DNA of 64,000 nt from assembly GCF_051132615.1 (NCBI RefSeq), contig NZ_CP152375.1:2108001-2172000 (forward strand), given 5' to 3'. The number at the start of each line of letters is the position of its first letter. Position 1 is the first letter of the stretch. The translations under genes were made by a program, and so were the position numbers. The stretch comes from G051132615 sp051132615 (GTDB lineage Bacteria; Pseudomonadota; Gammaproteobacteria; Burkholderiales; Neisseriaceae). This document shows, one piece after another, positions 26,330 to 35,829 of the stretch. The notes under the pieces are model-generated. The model was given only the letters and a program-made list of their open reading frames with translations. It had not been told where the DNA came from and did no database searches.

Positions 26330-26763
26330 GATTTATGTTCCATATTAAAGTGTTCAAGTTCAAAACCGCATTGTTTATAGGCTCTAAAACGATCTCTTGC
26401 ATTATTCATGGATTGTTCGTTGTGTTCAATCAGCTCTAATATTCTGTTAAATTGTATGTCATTTCCAAAAAAGTAATCGCTTAAATTTAACACTGTTTGA
26501 AGTGGACAATCTTTTGGGGGGGAGCCTGATCCAATTATAATGTCTGTTGTGTTCAGTGTTAAAGATTTGTTTATATTTAAAACTTGATGAGGAATAAAAC
26601 TTTCTGCTTCAAAGCGCCAAAGTCTATTATCAAAATCCATTACAGATTGAGTGTCAGGTAACCATATTAATAGCCCTTGCTTTTTGTTGTAAACCGTTTT
26701 CGTCAGTTTACAGGCAAAAAGCAAAGGGTCTGTAATATGAGTATAAAAACTCACTTTTTGCAT
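26326..26763 (-). CDS. holC: DNA polymerase III chi subunit HolC
   Basis: HolC is the chi subunit of the clamp-loader complex and contacts single-stranded DNA-binding protein. The 145-residue product begins MQKVSFYTHITDPLLFACKL and contains the LLIWLPDTQSVMDFDNRLW and SFIPHQV segments typical of chi. It starts one base after the pepA stop and overlaps the next gene by four bases (ATGA), so the three form one translationally coupled operon. pepA-holC is a conserved pairing in proteobacteria. Confidence 0.92.
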   Translation of the reverse strand: MQKVSFYTHITDPLLFACKLTKTVYNKKQGLLIWLPDTQSVMDFDNRLWRFEAESFIPHQVLNINKSLTLNTTDIIIGSGSPPKDCPLQTVLNLSDYFFGNDIQFNRILELIEHNEQSMNNARDRFRAYKQCGFELEHFNMEHKS

Positions 26764-26764
26764 A

Positions 26765-28246
26765 TTAATGATGGGATGAAGCTTGTTGTAAAAAAGCTAA
26801 TAACAATGGTACAGGACGGCCAGTTGAGCCTTTTTCTTTTCCACTTTTCCAAGCAGTACCAGCGATATCCAAATGTGCCCAAGCATAATTTTCAGTAAAG
26901 CGGGATAAAAAGCAAGCAGCTGTAATCGTACCTGCTGGACGGCCACCAATATTAGCAATATCAGCAAAATTACTGTGTAATTGTTCTTGATATTCATCCC
27001 ACATAGGCATTTGCCATGCTTTATCATTACTGCTTTGAGATGCTTGTAAAAGTTGATCAATTAATGTTTGATCGTTACCAATAACCGCACTGCCTATATG
27101 ACCCAATGCGATGATACAGGCTCCTGTTAATGTGGCCACATCAATAACTGCTTGAGGGTTGAATTTTTTAGCATAAGTGAGCGCATCACATAAAATGAGC
27201 CGACCTTCTGCATCAGTGTTTAGCACTTCAATGGTTTGCCCACTCATGCTGGTGACGATATCACCAGGTTTGTTGGCACCACCAGAAGGCATATTTTCAC
27301 ATGTAGGCACTAGAGCAACTAAATTAATTGGTAGTTTCATTTTTGCAGCAGCGTAAAAAGTGGCAATAACTGTTGCTGCACCACACATATCATATTTCAT
27401 TTCATCCATACCTTCTCCAGGTTTTAATGAAATGCCACCGCTGTCAAAAGTGATGCCTTTACCTACTAAAACATAAGGTGCTGTTTGAGCTTTTGTCCCT
27501 TGATAATTTAATTCGATAAAATATGGTGACTGGGTGCTGCCTTTGGCAACAGACCAAAAAGACCCCATGCCCATATTGATGATGTCTTCTTTATTGTGAA
27601 TATGGACATTGGCGCCCGCTTTTTTTGCCCATTGTTCAGCTTGTTCACTTAAGTATTGTGGGGTACATAAATTGGCTGGCGCATTACCTAAATCTTTAGC
27701 AAAATTAATGGCATCAGCTGTAATGGCTAAGTTTTGGACGAGTTGTTCTAATTGTGTGTCAACAGCAGATTTGCTGACAATCACTTGTTCCAGAGTATTT
27801 GGTGTCACATCAGTTTTTAACTGATTGTACTGGTAATAAGCATCGTTTATACTCAATAAAGCACTGCTTACAAATTCAGACAAATTAGGCGCATACGCAG
27901 AAACAAAGGAAACATCCAGTTCAATGGCTTGTTTTTTGTGTTCTGTGGGCAATGATTTGGTGATTTTTTGGAACATTTTATCCAAAGAAACTTTATTATG
28001 TTCTTTGGCGCCAAGCCCAACTAACAGTAGTGAGACTAATTGTTCTTCATGAAGAAATTCAATGAATTGTCGTTTTCCTGCTTCACAACCAATTTGGTTT
28101 TGCTCTATGGCTTTTTGTAAAAGCCCCGCAGAAATCTCATTGAAATATTGCCCTAAAGAGCTTAGTTGATTGTTTGAATCGGTAAATAAAATCGTTAAAG
28201 CTTGCAAGTTTGGCTGCAAAATTTGTTCTTTTATGCTAAATTCCAT
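26765..28246 (-). CDS. pepA: Leucyl aminopeptidase PepA (M17)
   Basis: A cytoplasmic, metal-dependent aminopeptidase of 493 residues; homologues also bind DNA at recombination sites. The M17 signature NTDAEGRLILCDAL lies near residue 340, with metal-binding and catalytic Lys/Asp in LVGKGITFDSGGISLKPGEG and EMKYDMCGAATV. The product is full length. It is divergent from lptF, with about 100 bp of shared promoter region, and heads the pepA-holC operon. Confidence 0.96.
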   Translation of the reverse strand: MEFSIKEQILQPNLQALTILFTDSNNQLSSLGQYFNEISAGLLQKAIEQNQIGCEAGKRQFIEFLHEEQLVSLLLVGLGAKEHNKVSLDKMFQKITKSLPTEHKKQAIELDVSFVSAYAPNLSEFVSSALLSINDAYYQYNQLKTDVTPNTLEQVIVSKSAVDTQLEQLVQNLAITADAINFAKDLGNAPANLCTPQYLSEQAEQWAKKAGANVHIHNKEDIINMGMGSFWSVAKGSTQSPYFIELNYQGTKAQTAPYVLVGKGITFDSGGISLKPGEGMDEMKYDMCGAATVIATFYAAAKMKLPINLVALVPTCENMPSGGANKPGDIVTSMSGQTIEVLNTDAEGRLILCDALTYAKKFNPQAVIDVATLTGACIIALGHIGSAVIGNDQTLIDQLLQASQSSNDKAWQMPMWDEYQEQLHSNFADIANIGGRPAGTITAACFLSRFTENYAWAHLDIAGTAWKSGKEKGSTGRPVPLLLAFLQQASSHH

Positions 28247-28346
28247 AAGTTACCCCTTGGGGAAATAATAGATGATGAATAACAATTTATTGTAACCCAA
28301 TGCTGGTTAAGACAATACCCTAATTTAAATTTTATTGAAATTTTAC

Positions 28347-29453
28347 ATGATTTATCGCAAAAGCCTTATTAAAGAAGTTACCTATACCGCAATAGGCATA
28401 TTTATTGTGTTGTTCGTTATTTTGGTTTCAACTCAAAGCATTAATTTACTTGGGCGTGCCACTGAGGGTAGGGTGGCTATGGATGCTGTATTTGCCTTAA
28501 TAGGATTTTGGGCTTTAAGTCTTTCGCCTGTTTTATTGATTTTGACCGTTTTTGTGGGTTTATTAACAGTGTTTACCCGCTATTGGCGTGATTCAGAAAT
28601 GGCTGTGTGGTTATCATGTGGTTTATCTTTACGTAGCTGGATTCGGCCAGTTTTTAGTTTTGCGATCCCTTTTGCAATTGTTGTTGGCTTGGTTTCTACC
28701 TTAGTAACACCTTGGGCGGCACAACGCAGCCGTGAATATGCGGAGAATTTAAAACAACGAGAAGAGTTGTCTGTTGTAGCACCAGGGGTGTTTAAAGAAG
28801 TAGGCAAACAAAAACGTGTTTATTTTGTCGAAAAATTTTCTGCCCAAACAGGTGCAGCTGAAAATATTTTTGTACAAGATGTGACAGAAGATGGTCGCAA
28901 TACGGTTATTTTTGCTAAAACAGGATATTTGTTGGTTGAAAATGGTGAGCGTAAACTGGTGTTGGAAAATGGTCATCGTTATACTGGTAATGCAGGAGAA
29001 GCCAATTTTGAAGAGTTGGCTTTTCAAAAATTTTCTGCGGCTGTCAGTTATGCGCCTAAATTTATTGATCCAGATGACGATCGCAGAACAACACCAACTC
29101 GCACACTGATACATACTTCAAAACCTGAGCTTAAAGCAGAGCTTATGTGGCGTTTGTCTATGCCAATTAGTGTGCTGATTTTGGCATTATTGTCTATCCC
29201 ATTGTCTTATTATAATCCAAGAGCAGGTCATACATATAATTTGTTTTTTGCATTAGTTGTGTATTTGGTGTACCAAAATGGTTTAACTTTGTTACGTAAT
29301 ATGATTGCAGAAGGCAAAATATCTATGATTGCAGGTTTTTTAATTGGTCACTTAGCAATGCTGTGTTTGGCATTTATTTTAATTCGATATCGTTCATTGG
29401 CAGCAGGGCCATTTTGGACTAATTTGAAAACCACTTTTACGTTTAAATCATGA
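28347..29453 (+). CDS. lptF: LPS export ABC transporter permease LptF
   Basis: An inner-membrane subunit of the LptB2FG complex that extracts lipopolysaccharide for transport to the outer membrane. The 368 residues comprise three N-terminal helices, a periplasmic beta-jellyroll (about residues 125-255) and three C-terminal helices; KEVTYTAIGIFIVLFVILVS and WRLSMPISVLILALLSIPLS are typical. I chose ATG 28347 (MIYRKSL), the usual LptF start, over an in-frame TTG 12 bases earlier. The stop overlaps the lptG start by four bases. Confidence 0.95.
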   Translation: MIYRKSLIKEVTYTAIGIFIVLFVILVSTQSINLLGRATEGRVAMDAVFALIGFWALSLSPVLLILTVFVGLLTVFTRYWRDSEMAVWLSCGLSLRSWIRPVFSFAIPFAIVVGLVSTLVTPWAAQRSREYAENLKQREELSVVAPGVFKEVGKQKRVYFVEKFSAQTGAAENIFVQDVTEDGRNTVIFAKTGYLLVENGERKLVLENGHRYTGNAGEANFEELAFQKFSAAVSYAPKFIDPDDDRRTTPTRTLIHTSKPELKAELMWRLSMPISVLILALLSIPLSYYNPRAGHTYNLFFALVVYLVYQNGLTLLRNMIAEGKISMIAGFLIGHLAMLCLAFILIRYRSLAAGPFWTNLKTTFTFKS

Positions 29454-30532
29454 AAATTATTTCTCGTTATCTAGCCAAACAACTGATTTTAATAAGCCTT
29501 TTTACCTTAGTTGCCTTGCTTGGGTTATATGCTTTTTTTGATATTACAGAAGAAGTCTCAAAAATTGGACAGGGTCATTACAATACTTGGGTTATGCTCG
29601 GTTATATTGCATTAACCTTACCTAGTCATGCTTATGAATTAATGCCTTTGGCCGTATTGATTGGTGCCATGATTACCATGAGCCAATTAGCCAATCATAG
29701 TGAATATACCGTGATTCGTACTTCTGGTATTTCAATTATGCAAGTAGGTGGGATGTTATTAAGATTTGGCTTATTATTTGCTTTATTGGCGATATTATTT
29801 GGTGAAGTCATTGCACCCTATACGCAAGAAAAAGCAGAAAAAATGCGTTTGCGGGCAATTAATTCAGAAGTTGCTGAACAGAATTTTAAAACAGGAATTT
29901 GGGTAAAAGACAATAATCATTTTATTAATATCGCTAAAATGATGCCAGATAATACTTTAGAGGGTATTAAAGTTTATCGTTATAACGATACAAAAGAGCA
30001 TACCATGAGCCAAAGCTTATTTGCCTCTTCTGCCACATATATTAATAAAGGTGTTTGGCGTTTAAAAGATGTACGTTTAACTAAGCTGGAAGGAAATAAA
30101 ACAGTTGTTGAACATTATGATGAGCTTGAATGGAAATCTATTTTGGAACCCAAAATATTAAATGTTCTATTGGTTGTGCCAGAACAAATGGCTTCACTTA
30201 ATTTGGTTTACTATATTAATCATTTAAAAAATAATCAACAACAAACAAAGCGTTATGAAATTGCATTATGGAGTAAATTATTTTACCCCTTAGCCTGTGT
30301 GTCTATGGCACTGATTGCTTTGGCTTTTACGCCTAAACAGCGTCGGCAGGGGGCTTTGGGGATACGGTTGTTTTTTGGTATTTGTCTGGGGGTCGCATTC
30401 CATTTTATTGATCGCTTCTTTGGGTATTTGGGGTTATTACATGCATGGAACCCGATCATTACTGCAACATTACCGACCTTACTGTTTTTGGTTATGGGTT
30501 TGATGGTTATTATTAGACAAGAATACCGTTAA
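29450..30532 (+). CDS. lptG: LPS export ABC transporter permease LptG
   Basis: The partner permease of LptF, 360 residues, with the same layout of six helices around a periplasmic domain. It begins MKIISRYLAKQLILISLFTL and contains LPSHAYELMPLAVLIGAMI, both typical of LptG. The ATGA overlap with lptF shows translational coupling. lptF-lptG divergent from pepA is a common arrangement in beta- and gammaproteobacteria. Confidence 0.95.
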   Translation: MKIISRYLAKQLILISLFTLVALLGLYAFFDITEEVSKIGQGHYNTWVMLGYIALTLPSHAYELMPLAVLIGAMITMSQLANHSEYTVIRTSGISIMQVGGMLLRFGLLFALLAILFGEVIAPYTQEKAEKMRLRAINSEVAEQNFKTGIWVKDNNHFINIAKMMPDNTLEGIKVYRYNDTKEHTMSQSLFASSATYINKGVWRLKDVRLTKLEGNKTVVEHYDELEWKSILEPKILNVLLVVPEQMASLNLVYYINHLKNNQQQTKRYEIALWSKLFYPLACVSMALIALAFTPKQRRQGALGIRLFFGICLGVAFHFIDRFFGYLGLLHAWNPIITATLPTLLFLVMGLMVIIRQEYR

Positions 30533-30566
30533 CCATATAAATTGATCAGATATATTCACTATTCTT

Positions 30567-31043
30567 ATGAACATAAGAAATTATAATCAGCATGATGCTA
30601 TAACTCTTGTGACACTTTTTCAAAGAGCTGTTCACAGTATTTCAGATGAATTTTATACTGCTGTTCAACGAGAAGCTTGGGCACCAGTATCGCCTGACTA
30701 TGATTCTTGGCGAAAAAAATTTGATCAAAGCAAACCTTATATTTGTCTTGTTAATGAAAAAATTGCTGGGTTTATCGAATTAAATCAAGAGGGTTATATT
30801 GATTGTTTGTATGTTGATCCAAATTTTCAGTGTCAGGGGGTGGCCAGTTATTTGTATCATTATGTTGAAGAACTGGCTTTGGCACGTAATAATGAACGAT
30901 TGTCGGTCGATGCTTCAAAAGTGGCGAAAAATTTTTTTATAAAAAAAGGTTTTACTGTGGTAAGGGAAAATCAGGTTATGCGCTATGGTGTTGTTTTAGA
31001 AAACTTCAGTATGCAAAAAGATCTTGTGCTGAAACAAGATTAA
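30567..31043 (+). CDS. GNAT family N-acetyltransferase
   Basis: A 158-residue cytoplasmic acetyltransferase. The acetyl-CoA-binding motif A is visible as LYVDPNFQCQGVASYLYHYV near residue 85 (Q/R-x-x-G-x-A type), and motif B as SVDASKVAKNFFIKKGFTV. The N-terminus MNIRNYNQHDAITLVTLFQ fits the fold. It follows lptG by 34 bp and ends in a strong terminator, so it may share the lptFG transcript. The acceptor substrate cannot be told. Confidence 0.88.
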   Translation: MNIRNYNQHDAITLVTLFQRAVHSISDEFYTAVQREAWAPVSPDYDSWRKKFDQSKPYICLVNEKIAGFIELNQEGYIDCLYVDPNFQCQGVASYLYHYVEELALARNNERLSVDASKVAKNFFIKKGFTVVRENQVMRYGVVLENFSMQKDLVLKQD

Positions 31044-31076
31044 AAAATTAATTGTCTCTTTTTATTGAAAATGAAA

Positions 31077-31114
31077 CAGCGGCTACAGAGTTTAAAGACT
31101 GTAGCCGCTGTTTT
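31077..31114. terminator. Bidirectional terminator
   Basis: Perfect 12-base arms CAGCGGCTACAG (31077-31088) and CTGTAGCCGCTG (31099-31110) followed by TTTT; lies between the convergent GNAT and ABC-F genes. Confidence 0.9.
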
Positions 31115-31144
31115 AATAATAAAATAATTTTATTTATTAATAAA

Positions 31145-32773
31145 TTAAGATAGACCCTTGCTGGTCAGGTAACTTTCATAATCACCTAAGTAATACTCGT
31201 AACCGCCTTGCCCATCTAGCTCCAGTATCTGTGTTGCCAATGAACTGACAAATTGACGATCATGAGACACGAAAATTAAGGTGCCAGGGTATTTTTCTAA
31301 AGCCATATTCAATGCTTCAATACTTTCCATGTCCATATGGTTAGTCGGTTCATCCATAATCAAAACATTTGGTCTTTGCAGAATTAGTTTGCCATATAAC
31401 ATGCGCCCTTTTTCACCACCTGAAAGTACTTGGACTTTTTTAATGACATCATCACCACCAAAAAGTAAACGACCTAATGTACCACGGATGACTTGCTCAT
31501 CGTCTCCTTCTTGTCCCCATTGGCGCATCCACTCTGTTAGGGTGTCATCGCAATCAAAATCATTTTCATGGTCTTGAGGGTAGTAACCAACCAATGCTTT
31601 TTCAGCCCATTTGGCTGTCCCTGAGTCTGCCGTGATGCCATTGCTTGCAGCAGGGTCAAATGCACCAGCTAATAGTTTGAGTAAAGTCGATTTACCTGCA
31701 CCATTTGGGCCAATGATAGCCAAACGTTCACCTGCTTCCATAATGAAGTCAATATCTTTAAATAAGGTTTTATCAAAAGATTTACTTAAATGTTCCACCA
31801 CAACTGCTTGGCGGTGTAATTTAAATTTGTCATTAGGTTCAAAACGAATAAATGGGCTTTGACGACTAGAAGGTTTGACTTCAACCATGTCTGATTTCAA
31901 TTTATCCGCTTGTTTTAAGCGAGAGGTCGCTTGTCTTGCCTTAGATTTATTGGCACTGAAACGTGCCACAAATTCTTGTAGTTCTTGAATTTTTTCTTTA
32001 GCTCGAGCATTATTACTCAGCTGTTGTTGGCGAGCTTGTGTGCTTGCCAACATATAGTCGTCATAGTTACCAGGGTAGATACGAATTTCACCATAATCAA
32101 CATCGGCCATATGAGTACATACTTCATTTAAAAAATGGCGGTCATGTGAAATAATGATCATGGTTGATTCATATTCATTCAATACCTGCTCAAGCCAACG
32201 GATGGTATTAATGTCTAAGTTATTGGTTGGTTCATCTAATAATAAAATGTCAGGTTTTGAAAATAAAGCTTGTGCCAATAGAACTCTTAGTTTAAAACCA
32301 GGTGCCACTTCACTCATTTTGGCTTCATGTAGGGCCAATTCAATACCTGCGCCTAATAGAATTTCCCCCGCACGTGCTTCTGCGGTATAACCGTCATATT
32401 CAGCAAATTTGGCTTCTAATTCGGCAGCATGCATGTAGTCGTCTTCTGTGGCTTCCAAATTGGCATAAATTGCGTCACGTTCTGTCATCGCTTGCCACAT
32501 TTGCTCATGCCCCATTAGGACAACATCCAATACCCGCATATCTTCATATGCAAACTGATCTTGGCGTAATTTACCTAAGCGCATACCTGTTTCGATAATG
32601 ACTTCACCGCTGGTTTGCTCTAAATCACCCCCTAAAATTTTCATAAACGTGGATTTACCTGAACCATTGGCGCCAATTAGGCCATAACGGTTCCCTTCTC
32701 CAAATTTAACCGATACATTTTCAAAAAGAGGTTTAGCACCAAATTGCATGGTGATATTACTTGTGCTGATCAC
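31145..32773 (-). CDS. ybiT: ABC-F family ATPase (YbiT-like)
   Basis: A 542-residue soluble protein with two ABC domains and no membrane segments, typical of ABC-F translation factors that bind the ribosomal E site. Walker A motifs are GANGSGKST near residue 35 and GPNGAGKST near 355; signature and Walker B regions are ILLDEPTNNLDI and LSGGEKGRMLYG with VLIMDEPTNHMDM. The linker (residues about 235-310) is rich in Lys/Arg/Gln. The N-terminus MISTSNITMQFGAKPLFENV and overall pattern resemble YbiT more than EttA or Uup. Confidence 0.9.
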   Translation of the reverse strand: MISTSNITMQFGAKPLFENVSVKFGEGNRYGLIGANGSGKSTFMKILGGDLEQTSGEVIIETGMRLGKLRQDQFAYEDMRVLDVVLMGHEQMWQAMTERDAIYANLEATEDDYMHAAELEAKFAEYDGYTAEARAGEILLGAGIELALHEAKMSEVAPGFKLRVLLAQALFSKPDILLLDEPTNNLDINTIRWLEQVLNEYESTMIIISHDRHFLNEVCTHMADVDYGEIRIYPGNYDDYMLASTQARQQQLSNNARAKEKIQELQEFVARFSANKSKARQATSRLKQADKLKSDMVEVKPSSRQSPFIRFEPNDKFKLHRQAVVVEHLSKSFDKTLFKDIDFIMEAGERLAIIGPNGAGKSTLLKLLAGAFDPAASNGITADSGTAKWAEKALVGYYPQDHENDFDCDDTLTEWMRQWGQEGDDEQVIRGTLGRLLFGGDDVIKKVQVLSGGEKGRMLYGKLILQRPNVLIMDEPTNHMDMESIEALNMALEKYPGTLIFVSHDRQFVSSLATQILELDGQGGYEYYLGDYESYLTSKGLS

Positions 32774-32897
32774 GCTTTATTCCTTAAGTCAAAAACCCAA
32801 TAAAAACCGTTTATTATAGCAGATTAAATAAAAAGAAGGAACGCCTCATACTCAGGATAAAGAGGGTGCGGTTTGTGAAGAAGCAAATATGCTTAAG

Positions 32898-33695
32898 TTA
32901 AAAATTTTTTCGGTGTAAATCGTGCCATTCTTTTTGTTCTTTATGCGTATCGGTATAGTACCAAAGCGAACTGAAAATGACCAAACAGATTAAACTGAAC
33001 CAAAACAGATAATACCAGTAGGTATGGTGTAGAATATCAAATTCAGTGACATAAATTGATTCCTCTGAGCCTCTACCCCTATCTGTTCGGGTTGTACTGG
33101 TTTTACGTATAATATTTTGGGGGCTTGGACCATAATTAACCAAATAGCCTTTAATATAAACTTGATCACCAACTTTTATGTTTCGAAATTTTCTGGCTAA
33201 CCCAGAGGTAGGGGCCAGTAAATGATTATTTGAAAATTGTGTTGGCTTAAAGGCTCCTTTTTCGCCTTTTAGATAGGCATTATAGGCTTCCCTTGTGCGA
33301 AAGTAAGGTTCGCAAGTGCTATCAGTATTAGAAAACTTGATGTCTTTGTAAATACCGTCAAGAGCATTTTGGCCCCAAACAACACATAAATCTGTCACAT
33401 TAAAATCAGCATCAAATGAGGCTGCAATTGCTCGTCTAGTATTGTATTTGCTGACAACCAAACCATAAAGTTCATATTCATACACAGGTTGAATATAATA
33501 CGTTCGTCTATTAGGGCTAATATAAAAACCGTTTTGTACGGTTTCAGTTTGTTTTGGTTCTATATTTAGGCTAAATGACAGGCTTGATTCAGAAGGCAAA
33601 GCTTTATTGTTCCATAAGCTTGTGATAAGGCAAATGAAGCTGATGACTGCTATTTTTTGGAAAAGACGAACATGCCTGATTAAATGATGTTTAAT
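32898..33695 (-). CDS. Unknown envelope protein with C-terminal membrane helix; possible ATT start
   Basis: The reading frame from the conventional TTG at 33599 gives 233 residues, with a C-terminal membrane helix (YLFWFSLICLVIFSSLWYY) and a conserved-looking core (YELYGLVVSKYNTRRAIAAS, DLCVVWGQNALDG). No site precedes that TTG. The same frame is open upstream to an ATT at 33695, which has AAGGA exactly eight bases ahead and would add a clean signal sequence (MKHHLIRHVRLFQKIAVISF, then ICLITSLW). I infer 33695 is the original start, either as a functional ATT codon or as a mutated ATG. The family resembles conserved proteobacterial hypothetical proteins; the function is unknown. Confidence 0.65.
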   Translation of the reverse strand: MKHHLIRHVRLFQKIAVISFICLITSLWNNKALPSESSLSFSLNIEPKQTETVQNGFYISPNRRTYYIQPVYEYELYGLVVSKYNTRRAIAASFDADFNVTDLCVVWGQNALDGIYKDIKFSNTDSTCEPYFRTREAYNAYLKGEKGAFKPTQFSNNHLLAPTSGLARKFRNIKVGDQVYIKGYLVNYGPSPQNIIRKTSTTRTDRGRGSEESIYVTEFDILHHTYWYYLFWFSLICLVIFSSLWYYTDTHKEQKEWHDLHRKNF

Positions 33696-33954
33696 GACCA
33701 GTGTCCTTACTGATTTATTAAATAAATTAATGGCGCATTTTATGAAAAATATATATATTTTTCAATATATAAAATACGTAAGAGGCAAAATATTTAATTT
33801 AATTTTCATGATTTGTTGATGTTGGTTAAATAGATATTTTTATTCAATGGGTTAAAAATGATGTGGGTTTAATGGGTGATTGTGAATAAATGTATTTATA
33901 CTTTATAATATAAACACTTCCATGAAGTTTAATGTTATTTAGGCTGACTTAATT

Positions 33955-34455
33955 GTGAATACAGATACTTTTTCTCTAACGGAGCAAGCCGTTGATCAAC
34001 TTGCTGGTTGTACCCCCGATGCACCTGTTCAGCGGATTAAATTGGTTCGTTTGCAACATAGGTTGGCAATATTGCTGAGTGAACATTTTACTCAGTCATT
34101 AAAAGTATTGAATGTGAATCAAAGTGAATGGCTGACTTTATTGTTCTTATACAGTGTCAGAGATCAGAGGTTTTCTCCCAGTCAATTGGCAAAGTCATTG
34201 AATTGTTCACGAACCAATGCAACACGTATTATAGAAAGCCTAAAACAAAAAGATTTTATTTTAAGTACAGGTGACTCTTTAGATAAAAGGAAAATGCAAA
34301 TAGCTTTAAAACAGCATGCTATTAATTTTGTGGAAGAAAATCTTCCCGAGCAATATCGTTGTTTAAATGAAATTTACGATGGTGCTTTTACTCCTGAAGA
34401 AGAGGAAGCATATCGTATATTGAGTATGAAGTTTTTAAAATATTTAGAAGCATAA
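33955..34455 (+). CDS. MarR family transcriptional regulator
   Basis: A 166-residue winged-helix regulator. The DNA-binding core is residues about 55-120: FSPSQLAKSLNCSRTNATRI (recognition helix) followed by the wing around STGDSLDKRKMQIAL with the DxRxxx-like DKRK. N- and C-terminal helices would form the dimer interface. The start is GTG at 33955. It is divergent from the unknown membrane protein across 260 bp of AT-rich sequence. The ligand and targets are unknown. Confidence 0.9.
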   Translation: MNTDTFSLTEQAVDQLAGCTPDAPVQRIKLVRLQHRLAILLSEHFTQSLKVLNVNQSEWLTLLFLYSVRDQRFSPSQLAKSLNCSRTNATRIIESLKQKDFILSTGDSLDKRKMQIALKQHAINFVEENLPEQYRCLNEIYDGAFTPEEEEAYRILSMKFLKYLEA

Positions 34456-34504
34456 TTTTTTGGCGCACTTAAATTAAAGAGTAACAAGGATTATTATAAA
34501 TATC

Positions 34505-34533
34505 TTGACAGGATCAAAATAGCTTGGCATAAT
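34505..34533 (+). promoter_or_regulatory. Sigma-70 promoter of tRNA-Asn
   Basis: TTGACA (34505-34510), a 17-base spacer and CATAAT (34528-34533), placed 12 bases before the tRNA 5' end. Confidence 0.8.
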
Positions 34534-34545
34534 GCTCAGCTCAAT

Positions 34546-34621
34546 TCCCTGATAGCTCAGTCGGTAGAGCGACGGACTGTTAATCCGCAGGTCCCTGGTT
34601 CGAGCCCAGGTCGGGGAGCCA
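34546..34621 (+). tRNA. tRNA-Asn (anticodon GTT)
   Basis: Seventy-six bases fold as a full cloverleaf: acceptor TCCCTGA/TCGGGGA, D-arm AGCTCAGTCGGTAGAGC, anticodon loop CTGTTAA with GTT at 34579-34581, T-arm CCTGGTTCGAGCCCAGG, and encoded CCA. A strong promoter precedes it and a hairpin terminator follows. Confidence 0.97.
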
Positions 34622-34627
34622 AATTCT

Positions 34628-34664
34628 AAGGCTATGAACAAAGTAATAAGGTTCATAGCCTTTA
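34628..34664 (+). terminator. Terminator of tRNA-Asn
   Basis: AAGGCTATGAAC (34628-34639) pairs with GTTCATAGCCTT (34651-34662) followed by a short T-rich tail. Confidence 0.85.
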
Positions 34665-34775
34665 TTCTTCATCATACCCAGCTAGTTTATAATATAACTA
34701 TATAGCTTATGAATACATAGATACTATTGTTGAATTTAAGATGACCCCTTATCTATTTTTATCAAGTTGGATTTA

Positions 34776-35747
34776 ATGAAAGCTACCCGTATTATTTTTT
34801 CTCTATGGTGGTTTATTTTTACTGCCGTTCTTGCTGTCCCCGTTTTTGCAGGTGAGCAAAGTAAAGAGCTATCGATAGGATATTTGAAGGGACTTGAGAT
34901 AACTTCAGCTTATTCTTCTGCTTTCTTGATTATTATCCCTGGTTCTGGGCCTACTGATCGTGATGGTAATACTCCACTTGGGAAAAGCCGTATTTATGAA
35001 CGTTTGGCCCGTAGTATTTCCTCTGCTTATGGAATATCGTCACTTCGGGTAGATAAACGTGGTATGTTTTCTAGTAGTGCGCCAAATATAAACCCAAATG
35101 CCGTGACAATGCGTGATTATGCTGATGATACTCGCCTTTGGATTGATGCCTTAAGAAAAGAAAAGGGCATAAAGTGTGTCTGGTTGTTTGGGCATAGTGA
35201 AGGTGGTCTCACTGCAATGTTAACAGCACAACAACCAGAAGGAATTTGTGGGTTAATTTTGGCCGCAACACCAGGGCGGAAAACGGGGGAAATTTTACGA
35301 GAGCAACTCAAGAATAACCCTAGCAATGCACCGTTACTCTCCGATGCTTTTACCATCATTCAAATGCTTGAAAAAGGGCAAACAGTTGGCATAGAAAAAA
35401 TACCTACCCCTTTGTATGGTTTATTTCATCCAGTAGTGCAGAATTTTTTAATTGATCAAATGAGTTATGATCCAGTCAATTTGATCGCCAGTATTTCTTT
35501 ACCTATTCTAATCATACAAGGTGATGAAGATATTCAAGTATCATTAGAACGTGATGCAAAAAAATTGTACAAAGCAGCACCCAACGGTGAATTGGTTGTG
35601 TTACCTGGTGTGACTCATGTTCTAAAACAGACTGCTTCATCTTCATTGGTAGATAATTATATGACCTATTCAGATCCTAATGCACCGATTGCGGAAAGTG
35701 TGGTTCAGGCTGTGGGTAAGTTTATTGAATCCCATCATTATGAATGA
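34776..35747 (+). CDS. Secreted alpha/beta hydrolase
   Basis: A 323-residue hydrolase with a signal peptide (RIIFSLWWFIFTAVLAVPVF, cleavage after AGA-like VFAG). The catalytic Ser lies in LFGHSEGG near residue 145; the acid is probably in IQGDEDIQV and the His in PGVTHVLKQ, an order typical of S33/serine-aminopeptidase-like folds. The oxyanion region is IIPGSGPTDRDG. The start at ATG 34776 is preferred over an in-frame TTG nine bases earlier. The substrate is unknown. It appears to be a stand-alone gene. Confidence 0.85.
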   Translation: MKATRIIFSLWWFIFTAVLAVPVFAGEQSKELSIGYLKGLEITSAYSSAFLIIIPGSGPTDRDGNTPLGKSRIYERLARSISSAYGISSLRVDKRGMFSSSAPNINPNAVTMRDYADDTRLWIDALRKEKGIKCVWLFGHSEGGLTAMLTAQQPEGICGLILAATPGRKTGEILREQLKNNPSNAPLLSDAFTIIQMLEKGQTVGIEKIPTPLYGLFHPVVQNFLIDQMSYDPVNLIASISLPILIIQGDEDIQVSLERDAKKLYKAAPNGELVVLPGVTHVLKQTASSSLVDNYMTYSDPNAPIAESVVQAVGKFIESHHYE

Positions 35748-35829
35748 TTCGTAAAAGGCAAAAAGGTCTCCGACTTGGTAATAGGCACATACGTTAATAA
35801 TCTATTTTCAGGTGATTTAACATCCTTAA

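Noticed and set aside
34474..34656. A 60-codon minus-strand frame across tRNA-Asn
   Set aside because: It is the antisense of a clear tRNA gene and its flanks, a common annotation artefact.
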